NCBI GenBank assembly: GCA_029204225.1
Contig: CM055095.1
Location: forward strand, 40,664,141 to 40,728,140
Length of the DNA stretch: 64,000 bases
Direction: 5' to 3'
From: Diphasiastrum complanatum
Lineage: Eukaryota > Streptophyta > Lycopodiopsida > Lycopodiales > Lycopodiaceae
A program made the translations under genes and the position numbers. The notes under the pieces were generated by a model. The model worked only from the letters and a program-made list of their open reading frames with translations. It made no database searches and was not told the origin of the DNA. This document shows, piece by piece, positions 46,541 through 59,309 of the stretch (position 1 is its first letter; each line of letters starts with the position of its first letter).

Positions 46541-48889
46541 AGATTACACCAACCAAGGGGAGCATCAGTTCGCCAACGAGCGAGATACTGAATGATTCAT
46601 TCTGATGAATATAAAGTGTTTCTCAACTACTTTAAAACTCTAATGTGTAGGGAATTAAAAAGTGGGCAACATCCAATAGAGCCAAACGCCTCATTCTCCA
46701 ATATAAATTGTGGCTCAATGTACTTAATTTTCATTCTCAATCAAAGAAAGATGGAGAGTATCATTTTGGCAATTGAATGAATTTGCTTCTTATTTCACTC
46801 CATTTCTCATGTTATTGTTATTTGAAAATTGTTACAATTTGTATTTGTTGCATCATTTATGTATGAGAGAGAATTTCATTTGTGAATTGAGTAGGGTTTC
46901 ACTGAAAGCTTGCATTACATCTTGAAAACAAACATTCCTCCCTTGGAAATGAACTACCACATGATAGGATAAGAAAAGGTACCTTGTTATCCTATTTGCA
47001 TTGCTATTGTTATTGCTAGAAAATAGAATTTGAATGTAGTGTGTAAATGCATGGTAAATTTCGATTTTTGCATCTTGTCTATGAACAAGGATTTGGTAGG
47101 CCAATAACACCTAGAGTCCTCTCATTCTAGCATTTGATAGATAGAGAAATAAAAACATTAACAAACTAGTAACATAAAGCCAAAGAGAGCATCCTACTTG
47201 CTTACTTACATTTACAACATACTTATTCTCAGGACCAAATTAGCTAGTATTTTTCAAAATTAAACCATGTAATTTAGTGCTTGGACCAAAATGAACAAAA
47301 TCTTTTTTTGTTTTAATTCCCAATACCAAACATAAAATGTTAAGTTATTGAGCAATGACTTGCCAAAAAGAGACCTAATTTCCATTGCAAAATCCCTAGC
47401 ACAGCTAAACAAAATGATTTGTCCTCATTCAAGCTAGAGTTTCTGCTCATCAATCAAGATCAAGTTTAACAAGGTGTAGTCCAATACATGCAACAATGCA
47501 ACAGCCTTGGCTTATCACAAAACATCAACCACCCATGGTTGCCTAGACTATAGCTTAAATACAACTATACAATAAATTACCATTTACCTGAAGTAGTTTG
47601 TCCATGCATGCATAGCATCAAGCTCTTATAACACTTCCCATATATAACATTGAAGTAGTCTTTCCACATAGAGCTCTCAAAATTTGCTTGATAACTCTCA
47701 ATGTGTAAATTTGTTTGGGACCATTTCTTTTCTGCAAAAAACTTGGAGCACAGCAGCTTCTAATAACAAAATATTAAGCAAAGCATCACAAAACATCTGA
47801 ATCAATAAAATTTCCACTCTTGTAGATGCTCTTCTTGAAGAAAAGATGATTATTATCTTAGCAAAGTCATGTCTTGCCTGTCATTTATTTTAACCTTTTA
47901 CTTTTGCTAATGTGACGGAGTTTTTGTTATGTACAACATTTACTGAGTTGCTGTCATAGTGATGGTTTAAAACACATTTGAAGTGGCTCGTGTGAAAATT
48001 TCTCCCATATGGTTGATTGCAACCCTTGTTTCTACTCTTCTACCTGTGCTGCTGCAGAATGGTTGACTCGTCACTTCAATCATTCAATAAACGTAAAAAT
48101 GTCAAAAGAGCTGGGCACATTCACCAACCATGCTAGTGAAAACTTTTGAACACTTCCATCTCTATTCTGCAGGATATATGCCCATATTTGGCATCAACCA
48201 GGCGGATCAGCAATACACATGATTATTTTAGTGATTGTTTACAAATCTGACTGTTATAAGGAACAGATTACTTTACTTAGAAAGATGAGGCTTACTAAGG
48301 ATATGGTATGCCTGTTTGATTGTTTAGAAAAGCCGCCTGTTTAGACTTGTAACAAGCCTCCTGCGGATTCTGAATGCTGTTTTTAATTGCATTGTGCAAT
48401 CAGCAGCACAAGCCGAAATCACTGGCACATAAATCCTCCAAGATCAGAAATATGATTAAGAACGTCTGTCTACATTAGCCTTCATAAAACTAAATTCAAA
48501 TTCTATTCACTCCACTTATAAACCCATAGTTCTACATGCAGAAACAGATTCGGGACTTTCTTTTATATCAGGGAGAAGAAGTCCATATAATTAAATCCGT
48601 GTGATAGATGCTCGATCAACAGGTGTTGCTTTTGATGGTTTGGCCCCATGCTCATAAAAACAATTAGCATCAATCAAATTAGTGCATTTGCACTAAATAA
48701 AGAGTTACAGCATCATACACTTTAAAGTTTTACTTGATTCACATGGTTCCAAAGATATGAAAAGCATAACTGTATGTATATTTATAACCGTGTAAAAGCT
48801 GTCAAGATTATAGGGCCTAAACGGTCATTAGGATGGAAGCGGCATCATAACTTATAGCTCATATTTGCTAGTTGAGCTGTCTTCTCTAA
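46541..48889. other. Downstream flank of ACD11, no gene seen
   Basis: AT-rich sequence without recognisable coding motifs. The part nearest 48889 should contain the 3' UTR of the minus-strand ACD11-type gene. A minus-strand AATAAA-type signal (plus TTTATT) occurs near 47884, but the true polyadenylation site cannot be read. Confidence 0.5.
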
Positions 48890-48996
48890 CTACAGATCAA
48901 GATTAATCCTTCTTGCTATGAACATTGCATTTATGAAATCAGTGATTGGTGTTGCAGCCCGTATATATACTTGCATTTGAGCCCCTGCGGACGTTT
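48890..48996 (-). CDS. ACD11: ACD11 exon 4
   Basis: 107 nt after acceptor GTTGCAG. Encodes TSAGAQMQVYIRAATPITDF and ends FIARRINLDL, TAG at 48892-48890. Matches the C-terminal helix of ACD11, here one to two residues different in its last part. Confidence 0.85.
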
Positions 48997-51900
48997 CTGC
49001 AACTCCACAATTGTCCAATAACATTAGAAAATAAAAGAAAGCTCAAAAAGAACTACTGAATGTCCAATTTTTCTAGCAAATAGGCATGGTAGAATGTATA
49101 CATGTCATCTATAATAGTACCTATTAATAACAAAACAGATGTGCAACCCTTCACTATAGATGGCCATCCACAATGCGTTGGATAATGTGATCCAATATAG
49201 ACTTGAGGTCTAACAATCACAAACGTGCATGTGTAAGGAAACTGGAATGAGATAATATCCACTAAAAATAAGATTGCTCCCTAATTATGATTTGCAGCAG
49301 CTCAACTCTACTTCTTTACGGGAGAGAAATGAATTCTGAAAAAGTCCCACCCATAGACAGGAATTCTCACCGTCATTCTTTGGGATAAGATGGCATAGTC
49401 TGTACCTTCACTGAACTGCTATATTTGCAAGTATCATTAACTGACTCTCCATTGATTAGTATTCTTTTCAGCATACAGCAATAGACTGTTTATATTTTAG
49501 AATTTGAAGATGGGATCACAAAGAATGGAGGGCCAACATAAAGTATGTCAGGAAGGTTATGCAAAACTATCCATTTCCAAAGTAATCCTTTTCTCAGCAC
49601 TTGTAGACTTTCTTTGGCACCTCTCCAATGCAAAATGCATCTATATCAGTTTGTGTGCCAAAGTAAATTTGGCAGAACTTAATTGGAGATCTTGAAAGTG
49701 AAAGAGTAATACAATAACACCTTCAAGGCGAATGGACCCGTCATGTAGAGATTGTAGAGTTCTAGATATCTAAAAAAATACCAATTTGTGCTCATTCAAT
49801 GATCCTTTTGACGTCCAAAACTCAAAAATTTGCTACAAAATCAGTCATGCAAGGTAGTACCAACATCAAATGTTCTAAATTAAGAAGCTTAGTCTTTGGT
49901 TTCTTTCCACCGTGTTGCTTAAAGACCTGCACCAAAGGTCACGGATCAAGCCATAAGTGGCATGTGCTTTTAAAAAAATTTAGTGATCTAAAAAAAGGTT
50001 AAGAACGTTACTTGTTTGATCCATTATTATATACAACTGAAACACATCAACTCTTTCAGAAGAGCATTTTGTGTCAAATTGCCTCATCCTTGAAATTCAA
50101 AGGATTCCTGGTAATAGATACAATCTAACAAATATTGCAATCAAACTTCAAAGTGTGTCACCTAAGTCCATTTTGTTTTTAAAAATTCCAATAGATTCCA
50201 ACCACTATTTGAAGATATAGAAGATAAGAATCTCTTGATGGTGGTTTGTAAAAAAGGGCCTCCATGTACTGTGACAAAAACCTGGCAAATTCCTGTCTGA
50301 TTTTATGGCATGGTGATGTGTATGTTTAAAGTCTTGATGCTAACATGTTGCACCAAACAATACATATTCAAACTTGACTTAAGCTTACTTTCTTAAATGG
50401 AAAACTATGTCTGCTTTGTGGATATCGAGTAAAACTTACCCTCCTCATGGATCTTCCTCAGAAAATGGCCTTTTGAAGGGAGCGTATACATTCCTGCTGT
50501 CACCGCTTTCCGGATTGCCCAAGTATGATATGGTGCAAATACCTCTTCATATGCCTTGGAAGCACATTCCCTCAGAGATAAGTGCCTACAAAATTTCTCA
50601 GTAAAGATTAAGATATAAAGAAAAAAAATCCTTATTCAAGATCTTTTCCCTATCTCTTTATTATAACTGTTTACAATGTCAGCTTAATCCATTGCCAAAC
50701 AATAGTGGAAGAGCAAAGAAAAAAGCTATGAGAGAGAAGATAGTTGACAGCAGCCTTCTTCCCATGTAGAGAAAAAGACTCGAACAAAAACAGAAAGGTC
50801 TTCTAATATTTACAAAGTGCGAATATTTACATTTTCAGCCAAACAACTCGTAGAAAAATGGTTGAAATTTATGTGTTAAAGTGTGCACTATGCATTTTTG
50901 TGGACAAGGAAAGGCAAGTTCGAAAGGGAGGTACACTTTGTACTTCATTTGCTGAGTTTTGTAATGAATTCCCTTTGAATTCTAAAGTATGGAATGAAAG
51001 GTGGTTGTCATATCTACTTACTCTTGAGTGTGCTAGAAGTAAGCATGACATTATAAGTTGAAAGATTTTGACTTCATTTTCAAAGAGAAATATTGTGAAT
51101 CTTGTATGAGAGTAAGTGAATCATCCTTGAAGGACACTTATATCCGTACAAGAGTATTTGGCCTCATTAGTGTAAAGTTCAACAAGTATGTAATGCAAAT
51201 TGCTAGTGGTAAGCAATTGTGGACTAGTCAATTGTGGACTAGTAAAATTGGCATAAATAATCTTGGTGATTGCTTTGTTGACTTGAAAGATCATATTGAG
51301 AAGGAGAACATTCAGGTTTGGAGACTTGAAAACAAAGTCCTTGAGAGTCTTGAAGAAGATCATGGTTTGGATCCATGTTTTCATCATCAACACCAAGAGG
51401 GAGTGAGCATGATGAAGAAAAAAGACATCAAGGAGCCTGAGAAGGATCAATATGAAGGTTTGGGTAAAGAAAAAGGAGCAGCAAGGAAGTTTATCCACAT
51501 CTCCCTTTACTCAACTTATTTTGTGTTTGATAGAAAACTTGTCATGTATTTAACAATGTCCTTTGATGATGCTAGTATGAACATTGTTTTTCATCCTATA
51601 TCTTATAATAATGAAATAGTGATCATTACTATTTTGATTGGAGTTTCAAATATGTATTCAAAGGCCTCATCTTGTGATCCATTCACTCTTGAATTTCAAA
51701 GTAATGAAGACCTTCATTGAAAGGATGCCAAGTTGGAGTTCATTGTTTTGGTGGATAAAATCAAGATTGTGATATCTCAAGCTTTAGTTATATGTACTTC
51801 ATACAAAAGTTGGATCTTATGGAAAGCTGTTGTTTTTCATGTTTCTTTTAAAGAGGAGACTCACATTTTGCAGCCCAAGGTGATCATTCAACAACCTACC

Positions 51901-54900
51901 AAAGACAAAGCTTGGATCTTGAGACAACCTTTATGGAGCTCTCACTACATTTGACAACTTGGAGCTCAAATTATGTTCTTATTGTAATGAGTGATCATAC
52001 TCACTACATACATCAAGAACCTGTTAATTATGTTGTCTTTATGCATGTAATTATTATTGATCCAAGATAGTCTCATCTAGCTAGATTGTGAGGAGTATTG
52101 AAATTTCACAATTCTAGCTTGACCATTTTTGGTCACATGCATTGTAATTGGCAAGAAGGCCATGTAACTAGATGCCACACGTGCCAAATCACATAGGATG
52201 TTTTCCAAAGACTTCATTCCTCATATTACATTGTGATAGCATCTTTGAAATGAGGCCAAAGTGTGCTTAGATAAGCTAGAGAAATCTAGGAGCTAGAAAT
52301 AGCATGTTTTACATTGTTTTTGGATCTTGAAATCTTGACCCCATAGGGTGGATCCAATGACCTATTAGATTAGATGTTAGGGTTAGGTTATGATAAGTAC
52401 AGAGATGCCCTAAAACGTTCAGATCCAAGCTTGAAATGTATAAATGTATGATGGGATCTCCATCCAAATATGAAGAAAAATCAAGTTTTTCCACTTCTAT
52501 CAACATTGTCTTTTGGTAGCAAGTTCTAGCTATTGGATGTGAGTGATTTTATGCATAATTACTTTCTTTGGAAGGTACTGAAGTTGATTACAGGTCTGAG
52601 AAGCTTGTTGTACTTTACTTTAGTGTATTTGACCAAACCTACATTTTTATTGTGGAGTTAAATGCCAAATTAGCTAGTTTTGGTAACTAGTCTTGACTCT
52701 AGCTCATAGTTTGGATCTAGATCTTTGATTTGTGCATCCTCCATCACTTTTAGGATTGATTGGAATTGAATTTGCTGTAAAAAAATTTCATAGCAAACAT
52801 ATCACACAAACTTTGAGCCAAGCATGCATCCCAAGAATGTCATGTAATAGTAAAACAAAATGGCTTAAATGGTGCAAAATTGCAAACATACACGAGCTAT
52901 TTGTGCAGACCATGAAGTTGCAATATATGACTCGAGATATAGGTAGATCCCCATATAACCATATGACAGAAAAAATACCACATAGAACTAGCAATTAGTC
53001 AACTCAAAGTATCCCAATAGGAAAAGCCAATTGTAATTCTAGTGAGAACCAAAAGGGTTATGTAGAAGCAGCAACAATGGCCCAATATATACAACTAAAT
53101 TCAAATGCAACCATGAGACCAAGACTTCCATACAATTATGGAAGTAGAGCCCTCCATGGCAATGCAAATCCGTAGTAGCCTAGATCATGCGTAGAGAGAG
53201 AAAGCTTTAAATGGAACTGGCAGGTACAAGTTACCGTGTCACTGTTTCAATGATCATCCTAGGATCAAGTAATTATGGCACAAATCCGAAAGATGGTACA
53301 AAAGTTGGTGATAATAAAGGAACCTTAATAAGGGTAAGCATAGAAACAAAAGATATACGAAAAGAAGGTAAAGAAATTGTAATAAAAGAGAGATTGCAAT
53401 CACAAGAAAAGGCTGAAAATAGTGTGCTTAACTCTCTTCTAAATATACCTATAAATGTTTTGTCAATACATGTGACCCATCTTGATACACACATGCTTGT
53501 GCCAAAATTGACTTTCTCATCAATTGTCTAATCTAGATATATTTGAGATTTGTTTGAAAGTACCTCTGCATGTTTCAATTGTCTATACTTGTCCCTCATC
53601 CATCTATACATGTCCCTTATATGTTTTTACATGTCGCTCATCATATAGTAGCAGTGCCTTGTCATAAATATATCGATTTCTCTCATGTGTATGTGCATGC
53701 CTCTTGTGAAAATATACCTATCTATTAATTGAATATACATGCACCCATTATCTACTAGATGTATCTCCCCAAATCTATTTCATTTGAAGACACTTGTGAC
53801 TCTTTGTATAAAGCTCTACAATTGTCTCTCTATGCCTATACCACAATTGTTTGTATATTTTCATCATCTTTCAATACCTATCGCTCAAGAGAGAGATATT
53901 GTGCCCTACAGCCCATGCATGTCCACCTCTCATATATGTACATGTCTTGTCTAAAGACTTTGCGTGCTTGTCTCTTACATGAAAAAACCAAACTCCTGTC
54001 TAGAAATACATCTCTCAACAGCAAATGCACAATACCACATCAAACAACTAAATGGACGAGTAGGCACTAGAAAGTTGTGAATATAGTAGAGACATGACTT
54101 AACAACCTTTCCATGCATACTCTTATTATCAAATCCTAATCCAAGGATCCCTATTAGTCAAATGTCTCATGCTAGTCTTCTAGTTTGAGTTCATTCAATT
54201 TTTGCAATACCAAGTCTCAAAAATTCTTCGAAATTCCAAGCTCACAGCACTAGATCTTGCTAATTTACCTCAACAAGGACTGATTTGATTAAAATGATTA
54301 CTATAGAAATGGACTAAGAAACGAGTGTTCCGATTCACCCATAGGCTTCTATCAATTATAATAAAGTCACCTTGCCTCTTTCTTTCCAATTGAGGTCATC
54401 TGACATTAATAAATTTTAAGAGGTTTTATGATACTAGCAAAACTCTTATCGAAAGGATAATAGGGTTCACATCGTAGTACCATCCTTGGATTATATTGCC
54501 AGCAAATCCACCAGTGGATTGCTACCAACTGACTTTCAGTCAAAATACTGCCTAGGACATGAATTCCATGGATTCCGAGATATCATGACTCTAATCCTAG
54601 GATGCCCATTCTGCCATCCCTAAAACACAAGTACAACTATGTCGAGCCATTATTCACATGGAAGATACATGGCTCACTAGTTAAACGTGTTTCGATGAGA
54701 TATAGAGCAAACGACAAGATACCAAGCAAACTTAAATAACCATTTTTTACCCTACTTATTACATACTTGAACGCTTAAGTTCATAATGATGGATACCTTT
54801 GACGGCCATCCCTGAAACACAAGTACAACTCTGTCGAGCCATTATTCAAATGGAAGACACACTGCTCACTAGTTCAACGTGTTTCGATGAGATACAGAGC

Positions 54901-57763
54901 AAACAACAGAATACCAAGCAAACTTAAATAACCATTTTTTTACCTTGCTTACTACATACTAGAATGCTTACGTTCATAACGATAAATACCTTTGATGACT
55001 AATCAGTAGCAAAGGAACTACAATGATATAACAATTTGCTCTATTTGGTCATCTTGTAAATAGCTCAACAGGAATGTCTGTTACGGTTTATTAGACAAAT
55101 GCAAAATTTGCTAGTACAATGATTCAATAAAACCAAAAAACTATCAAATTTCGATACTATATTATGATGCATTACATGGTCTAATTGATTTCGAAATGCA
55201 AAAGTACCAAAAATACAACTACCCAAAAAGTGGAGTGGATGACTTTGTTAGCTCAATTGTCCATTATTATCAATTGGGATAGAATTCAAACCATCCTTGC
55301 AACAAGTGCCTAGTTTTAGCAAGTAAATGCATACGAAACCTCAAGACAAGACGAATAGGGCAAAGATCACCCAACCTTGCCCAAAACCCAAGAGCCGCTA
55401 TAAGTTCCCAATCCAACAAGTTACAATAAGATGACTTGCACTCAAGGACTTAAAAGTAATTACCGGAGCCCTCAGCCAATAATTAAAGTATTGGCTCACA
55501 GATCAACATAGGCCCTCATAAATGTGTTATAATTATGTCTCTAAACACACCCTAGATAAGGTCAAACCAGTATCTTTTTTTCATACTAGGACCATAAAAG
55601 TGAGACTAAAGCTAGAAAACTAAAAATCTAAATGACCACTAAAGGAGGAGTTGGCATAAGTCAAAAGTTGTGCTAAAATAGGTACAATATTGCAATTACA
55701 AAGAGTGTGTTAATGATATAAGTGACCATCAATAGGAAACAGACCCAACGAGGAATAAATGATGGACACAAAACTTTTTGATGTACTTTGAACATTTATT
55801 CTAAGCATTAAAGGAGAAGGTCAAAGTGGTCATGTGCCATAATGGAGAGTGCAAAAACAAAGGCAAGGTCAACATGAGAGAGCATTTACAAAACTTCTTT
55901 TTGGAGACAATTATTTGAAACAAAGTTATTCAAAAATAAATATAGCCTTGAACTATCTCTTCATAAATCTTCTATGTAAGCAAGTACTATCAAAACTAAT
56001 GATAAAGGTGGCCAATGATGAACACGATACTAGTGATGCCAAATCAAACACACAATCAATATAAATAGCATTTGTTTCAAAGTCAATTTTTCATCGAAGT
56101 TTAAGTGACTGAGAGCAAGACCAACAACCAAAATAGACTTGAGCTAATCGCAGGCTAACTAATATGTAGAAAAAAAATATATATGTAGAATGTTAATGTA
56201 GAAGTGTAATAAAAGGAGAGGCCATTGTGGCAATAGAGCACGAAGATGTAGCTAGACCCAATAACAAAAATTGTTACCATCAATAAGTGCATTCTTCCAA
56301 GATATGGATGGATTTGACTTTAGAGGAGTTGACTCTAAAAGCACCTACTCTAATTCAACACAAAAACCCCAAGGAACTCAAACTAAAAACTTGTCAAGAA
56401 AATTATACTCGAATCAATAGACCGGCTGATTACCTTGATTCTAGAATGTTGTTAAACAACACTTTCACCATGTCAGCTCCCCGCTTCACATAAAATACAC
56501 TTCTAATATGACGATCAATAGTAGTTGGAGAACCATAGTGCACGCCGTTATCAAATAAACTTTGCAGTGTTTCATGCTGTTTTGAAGCCTCCAAGAGATC
56601 TTCGACCTATGGAAGCATCCATTGCACATTGAATGAGCAAAAACTTGCAAGGAAGCGAAAGTAGTTTTGAGCAAACGTCAACAGAGTAGCAGGAAAAAAC
56701 TTATTTCACTGGCTAACTTATGCTTTTTATTGTCCACATGTCGAAAACATAATTACCATAAGAAACGAAAAGGAATGCCGTTGCAAACATGCAAACGTTG
56801 TTTGAACTATTTGACAAAAAATCCTCGCATATACACGAAAGAGTAGAATAGAGTAGATAATGAGAGCTGTTGAACTATTATGGTAAACTTAGTCGCACAC
56901 ATGGAAGAGTAGAATGGAATACATAATGCGGGTTGTTGAATTACTATGGCAAAAACTGGCCGCATAAACATGGAAGAGTACATTTGAGTGCATCATAATG
57001 CAAGCTGTTGCAGTGTTATGGCAAAATAGCATGGAATAGACTAACATTACTATGGCAAAAATTAGTCGCATACTCAAGGAAGAATATAATGGAATACATA
57101 ATGCGATCTATTGAGTTATTATGGCAAATAATAGTCGCGTATAAAATGCGAACTGTTGAATTATTATGGCTAAAAGTAGCTCCATGCAAATAGAAGAGTA
57201 GAATAGAGTACAAAATGCGAGTCGCTAAATCATAATGAAAAACTAGTCGCATACACATGGAAGATTAGAATAGAGTTCATGATGCTAGCTGGTGAATTAT
57301 CATGGACAAATATAGTCGCATACAATACACATGGTTGAGGATAAAGAACATAATGCGATCTGCTAAATTATTAAGGCTATAAGTAGTCGCATACAAATGG
57401 AAGAGTACTAGCATACAGTAACTAATGCGAGCCATTGAATCATTATAGCAAAAAAATGGAGGACTAGAAGAGTACGTAATGCAAGCTGTAGATATATATG
57501 GAGAAGATTAGTAGCATACTTTTGAAAGAGTATAACAGAGCAGATAATTCAAGAAATTTGCTCGCCTTGGAAACGTAGTCTTGTTCTGCGAATTTGAAGG
57601 CGATACCGAGGCGGCCGAGCAAGACCGAAATCCTGCTGCAAGCTTCTATCAGCGAGTCCAACCTCAGATCTACATTTCCTGTCTGCTCGAATTCACGCGC
57701 CAGTTTATCGAATGCTTCTGCCAAGGATCGTAAGGGACGATCTTTGCTGCTACATGGCGCCAT
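48890..57763 (-). CDS. ACD11: ACD11-type sphingolipid transfer protein (GLTP fold)
   Basis: Four exons on the minus strand join in frame: 57763-57566, 56606-56434, 50585-50440, 48996-48890, 624 nt, giving 207 residues plus stop; Arabidopsis ACD11 is about the same size. ACD11 is a cytosolic ceramide-1-phosphate/phytoceramide-1-phosphate transfer protein whose loss triggers cell death. Visible signatures: DRPLRSLAEAFDKLA, LGRLGIAFKFAEQDYVSKVE, VKRGADMVKVLF, FAPYHTWAIRKAV. Head-group residues: Asp62, Lys66, Arg101 and His144 correspond to Asp60, Lys64, Arg99 and His143 of ACD11; the Arg103 position is Tyr105. Start: ATG 57763; a GTG six bases upstream is ignored. Introns 2 and 3 are GT-AG, intron 1 appears GC-AG. 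No stop or frameshift, so probably functional. Confidence 0.92.
50440..50585 (-). CDS. ACD11: ACD11 exon 3
   Basis: 146 nt after acceptor TTTTGTAG. Encodes HLSLRECASKAYEEVFAPYH and WAIRKAVTAGMYTLPSKGHF; ends GAGG|GTAAG. The conserved His of APxHxWxIRK is His144. Confidence 0.92.
51058..51720 (+). other. Unrecognised 220-codon frame inside ACD11 intron 2
   Basis: Plus strand, antisense to ACD11. Preceded in the same frame by 67 codons from 50858 and one TGA. Product includes SGKQLWTSQLWTSKIGINNL with a short internal duplication, an acidic/basic middle (HHQHQEGVSMMKKKDIKEPE) and no known motif. Sequence after 51733 stays partly open. Likely an old retroelement or pseudogene insertion in the intron; function unknown. 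Confidence 0.35.
52000..54612. other. Intronic DNA without recognised features
   Basis: Part of ACD11 intron 2. AT-rich, no motif recognised on either strand. Repeated CATGTCCCTCAT/CATGTCTCTT-like phrases occur around 53590-53940, perhaps a decayed low-complexity repeat. Confidence 0.5.
54613..54997. repeat. 192-bp tandem duplication in ACD11 intron 2
   Basis: Two copies start GCCATCCCT(A/G)AAACACAAG at 54613 and 54805 and share TCGAGCCATTATTCA, GTGTTTCGATGAGATA and CAAACTTAAATAACCATT. They differ by scattered substitutions and a T-run length. Not coding. Confidence 0.88.
56434..56606 (-). CDS. ACD11: ACD11 exon 2
   Basis: 173 nt after acceptor CTTCCATAG. Begins VEDLLEASKQHETLQ and ends in the first two bases of an Arg codon at donor AAG|GTAATC. 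Contains the RHIRSVFYVKRG stretch that lines the lipid head-group site. Confidence 0.9.
56825..57560. repeat. Minisatellite in ACD11 intron 1, unit about 65 bp
   Basis: About ten imperfect units of the pattern AGTCGCATACA, ATGGAAGAGTAGAATAGAGT, ACATAATGCGA and GCTGTTGAATTATTATGGC, with some units shortened. The array fills most of intron 1 and reaches within a few bases of the GC donor at 57565. Strand-independent; short frames through it are meaningless. Confidence 0.85.
57566..57763 (-). CDS. ACD11: ACD11 exon 1
   Basis: 66 codons, MAPCSSKDRPLR to QDYVSK. Ends AAG followed by GCGAGC, a GC donor. Using the GT three codons earlier would also stay in frame but would delete Val-Ser-Lys, including the conserved Lys, so the GC donor is preferred. 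Confidence 0.9.
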
Positions 57764-58000
57764 CGCCACCCTACTCTCTCCTCGATTCTGTTACTTGCTC
57801 TTTCTCGCTCTCTCTCTCTCCCCCGTCTCGCATAGAGCTCGAGCAATTATAGCCCGCCACCGTTGGATGTTTCGTATTTTGCCACGTGTCCGACATCGAA
57901 TAGGGTCTTGATTCCAACACAGGTGGCGTTCAAGCGGGCGGGGTAAAGTTGAGTTGTTGCTGTAGTGGAGGGAAGAAAGAGTTCAATTTTTGACAAGACC
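57764..58000 (-). promoter_or_regulatory. ACD11 upstream region / 5' leader
   Basis: Immediately upstream of the ATG, minus strand is GA-rich (plus strand CTCTCTCTCTCCCCCG at 57805-57825), a common 5' UTR composition in plants. A GCCACGTGTCC sequence at 57882-57892 contains a G-box CACGTG. No clear TATA box could be fixed. Confidence 0.45.
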
Positions 58001-58379
58001 AAATGTACACGTGTCGCGCATTAGCCGAAAAGGCAAAGTGGCAATACCATTGTTTTTATTTTCTAATATTCAATGAAGATTTGATTCCTCAACTTATGTT
58101 GAATAATAACTCCTTTTTGGCCCTTAAAAGTTAGGAATCTTTTGGGCTTGGAGCAAGAATGGTGGACACTCGAAAGGGACCATGCATTGGTGATCGAGAG
58201 TGCCTCTAAACATTTTCACGGGCTCAATTGAGCAAGCTAGGGTTGGTAGCAAAAATGGCAAACTAAAGTTAGTCTCATGACATAGGAGCAAAATTCATTT
58301 TCTTCGTAACAGTTGAGAGGTACAAATACATGCCGCTCAACCAATGTCTTTTGGCCACATTGCCATGGCTACAATGCAT
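58001..58379. other. Short intergenic stretch
   Basis: No coding motif. Lies between the ACD11 upstream region and copia RT debris. Confidence 0.5.
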
Positions 58380-58526
58380 AGCAAATCTCGAAGTTGTTAC
58401 AAGCTACCTGCGACCTAAAATGTAAAAAGACATCTATATGCTACAACCTAAAGGATACATTCTCGAAGGTATGAAGCATCATGTTTGTAAACTCCATAAA
58501 GCACTTTATGGCTTGAAGCAATCAAC
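58380..58526 (+). pseudogene. Copia RT fragment (family A)
   Basis: Decayed RT; the clear part reads KDIYMLQPKGYILEGMKHH then KLHKALYGLKQS, matching 9770-9860 and the minus-strand RT at 35.6 kb. It jumps directly into an LTR at 58527, so everything from the YVDD box to the polypurine tract was deleted. Confidence 0.85.
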
Positions 58527-59303
58527 TGTTGAATTATTCTCCTTCTTACTAACCGACTAATTGGTTTTAATCCTCATCTGTGGCTATTTTAGTTCATTTC
58601 TACAGAACTACAGTTTTGGTTCATTTATGCAGACAAACTGTTTACGACCAATTTTCACCGCTTATCAGCAATCAATTTTTGAGAAGGAACTAACTGGATG
58701 GATGCCAGCGGACACCAACCAACTGGCGATCGCATTTGACGACCTATTGCTTGGTATATATAGTTGTTCATATTCATACAGTTTCATCAAATTATCAGAA
58801 GAAACATTTGAATAGTTAGCTCTCTCTCTCTCTCTCTCAAGCCTACGAGCTTGAACACTCTTGGCATTTAGCTCACTTCTTAGAGTTATTTTAGAGATTG
58901 CTATTGCGCTACTGCTTATCGGCATTGTGCTTAATTCAGACTTTTCATTTTAGCCGCTTAGAGATAGCATAGAGTACACGGCCTCAATTTGCAACTTATT
59001 GTACTCATTTACTTCTGTTTCATTTCCATACTGAATCAGTACTATCTTTTATTGTGTTCAGCTTTGTCTCAGAATGTATGCATTTCTGTAGTTCTTCGCG
59101 ACTAATTATTTGTCTTGTAATTCGCAACTAATTATTTGTCTAGCGTTTCACGACAAATTATTTGTCTGATAATTCAATGCGTAATTGTTTGGCTACGTAA
59201 TCACTGTAGTGATGTTGATTTCAAAGTTAGTTACTATAACATCGAACGTGATTTCTATCACTATTGTTTTGTTCGAAATTGATAGGCGTAGTCATGCATT
59301 GTG
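58527..59303 (+). mobile_element. Family A LTR, internally shortened
   Basis: Starts TGTTGAATTATTCTCCTTC and parallels the 1592-2789 LTR (ACGACCAATTTTCACCGCTT, GCGGACACCAACCAACTGGC, TATATATAG at 58752, GGCGTAGTCATGC). It lacks about 400 bp of the GCGAAAA repeat block. CGC(G/A)ACTAATTATTTGTCT repeats occur at 59097-59165. It ends near 59303 without its 3' terminus and primer-binding site, fused to gag sequence. Confidence 0.85.
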
Positions 59304-59309
59304 AAAGTC

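Noticed and set aside
53211-53531. 106-codon frame in ACD11 intron 2
   Set aside because: No motif, AT-rich composition, and overlapping frame on the other strand; looks like chance.
57764-57769. GTG start two codons before the ACD11 ATG
   Set aside because: Plant nuclear genes rarely start at GTG and the ATG gives the expected N terminus.
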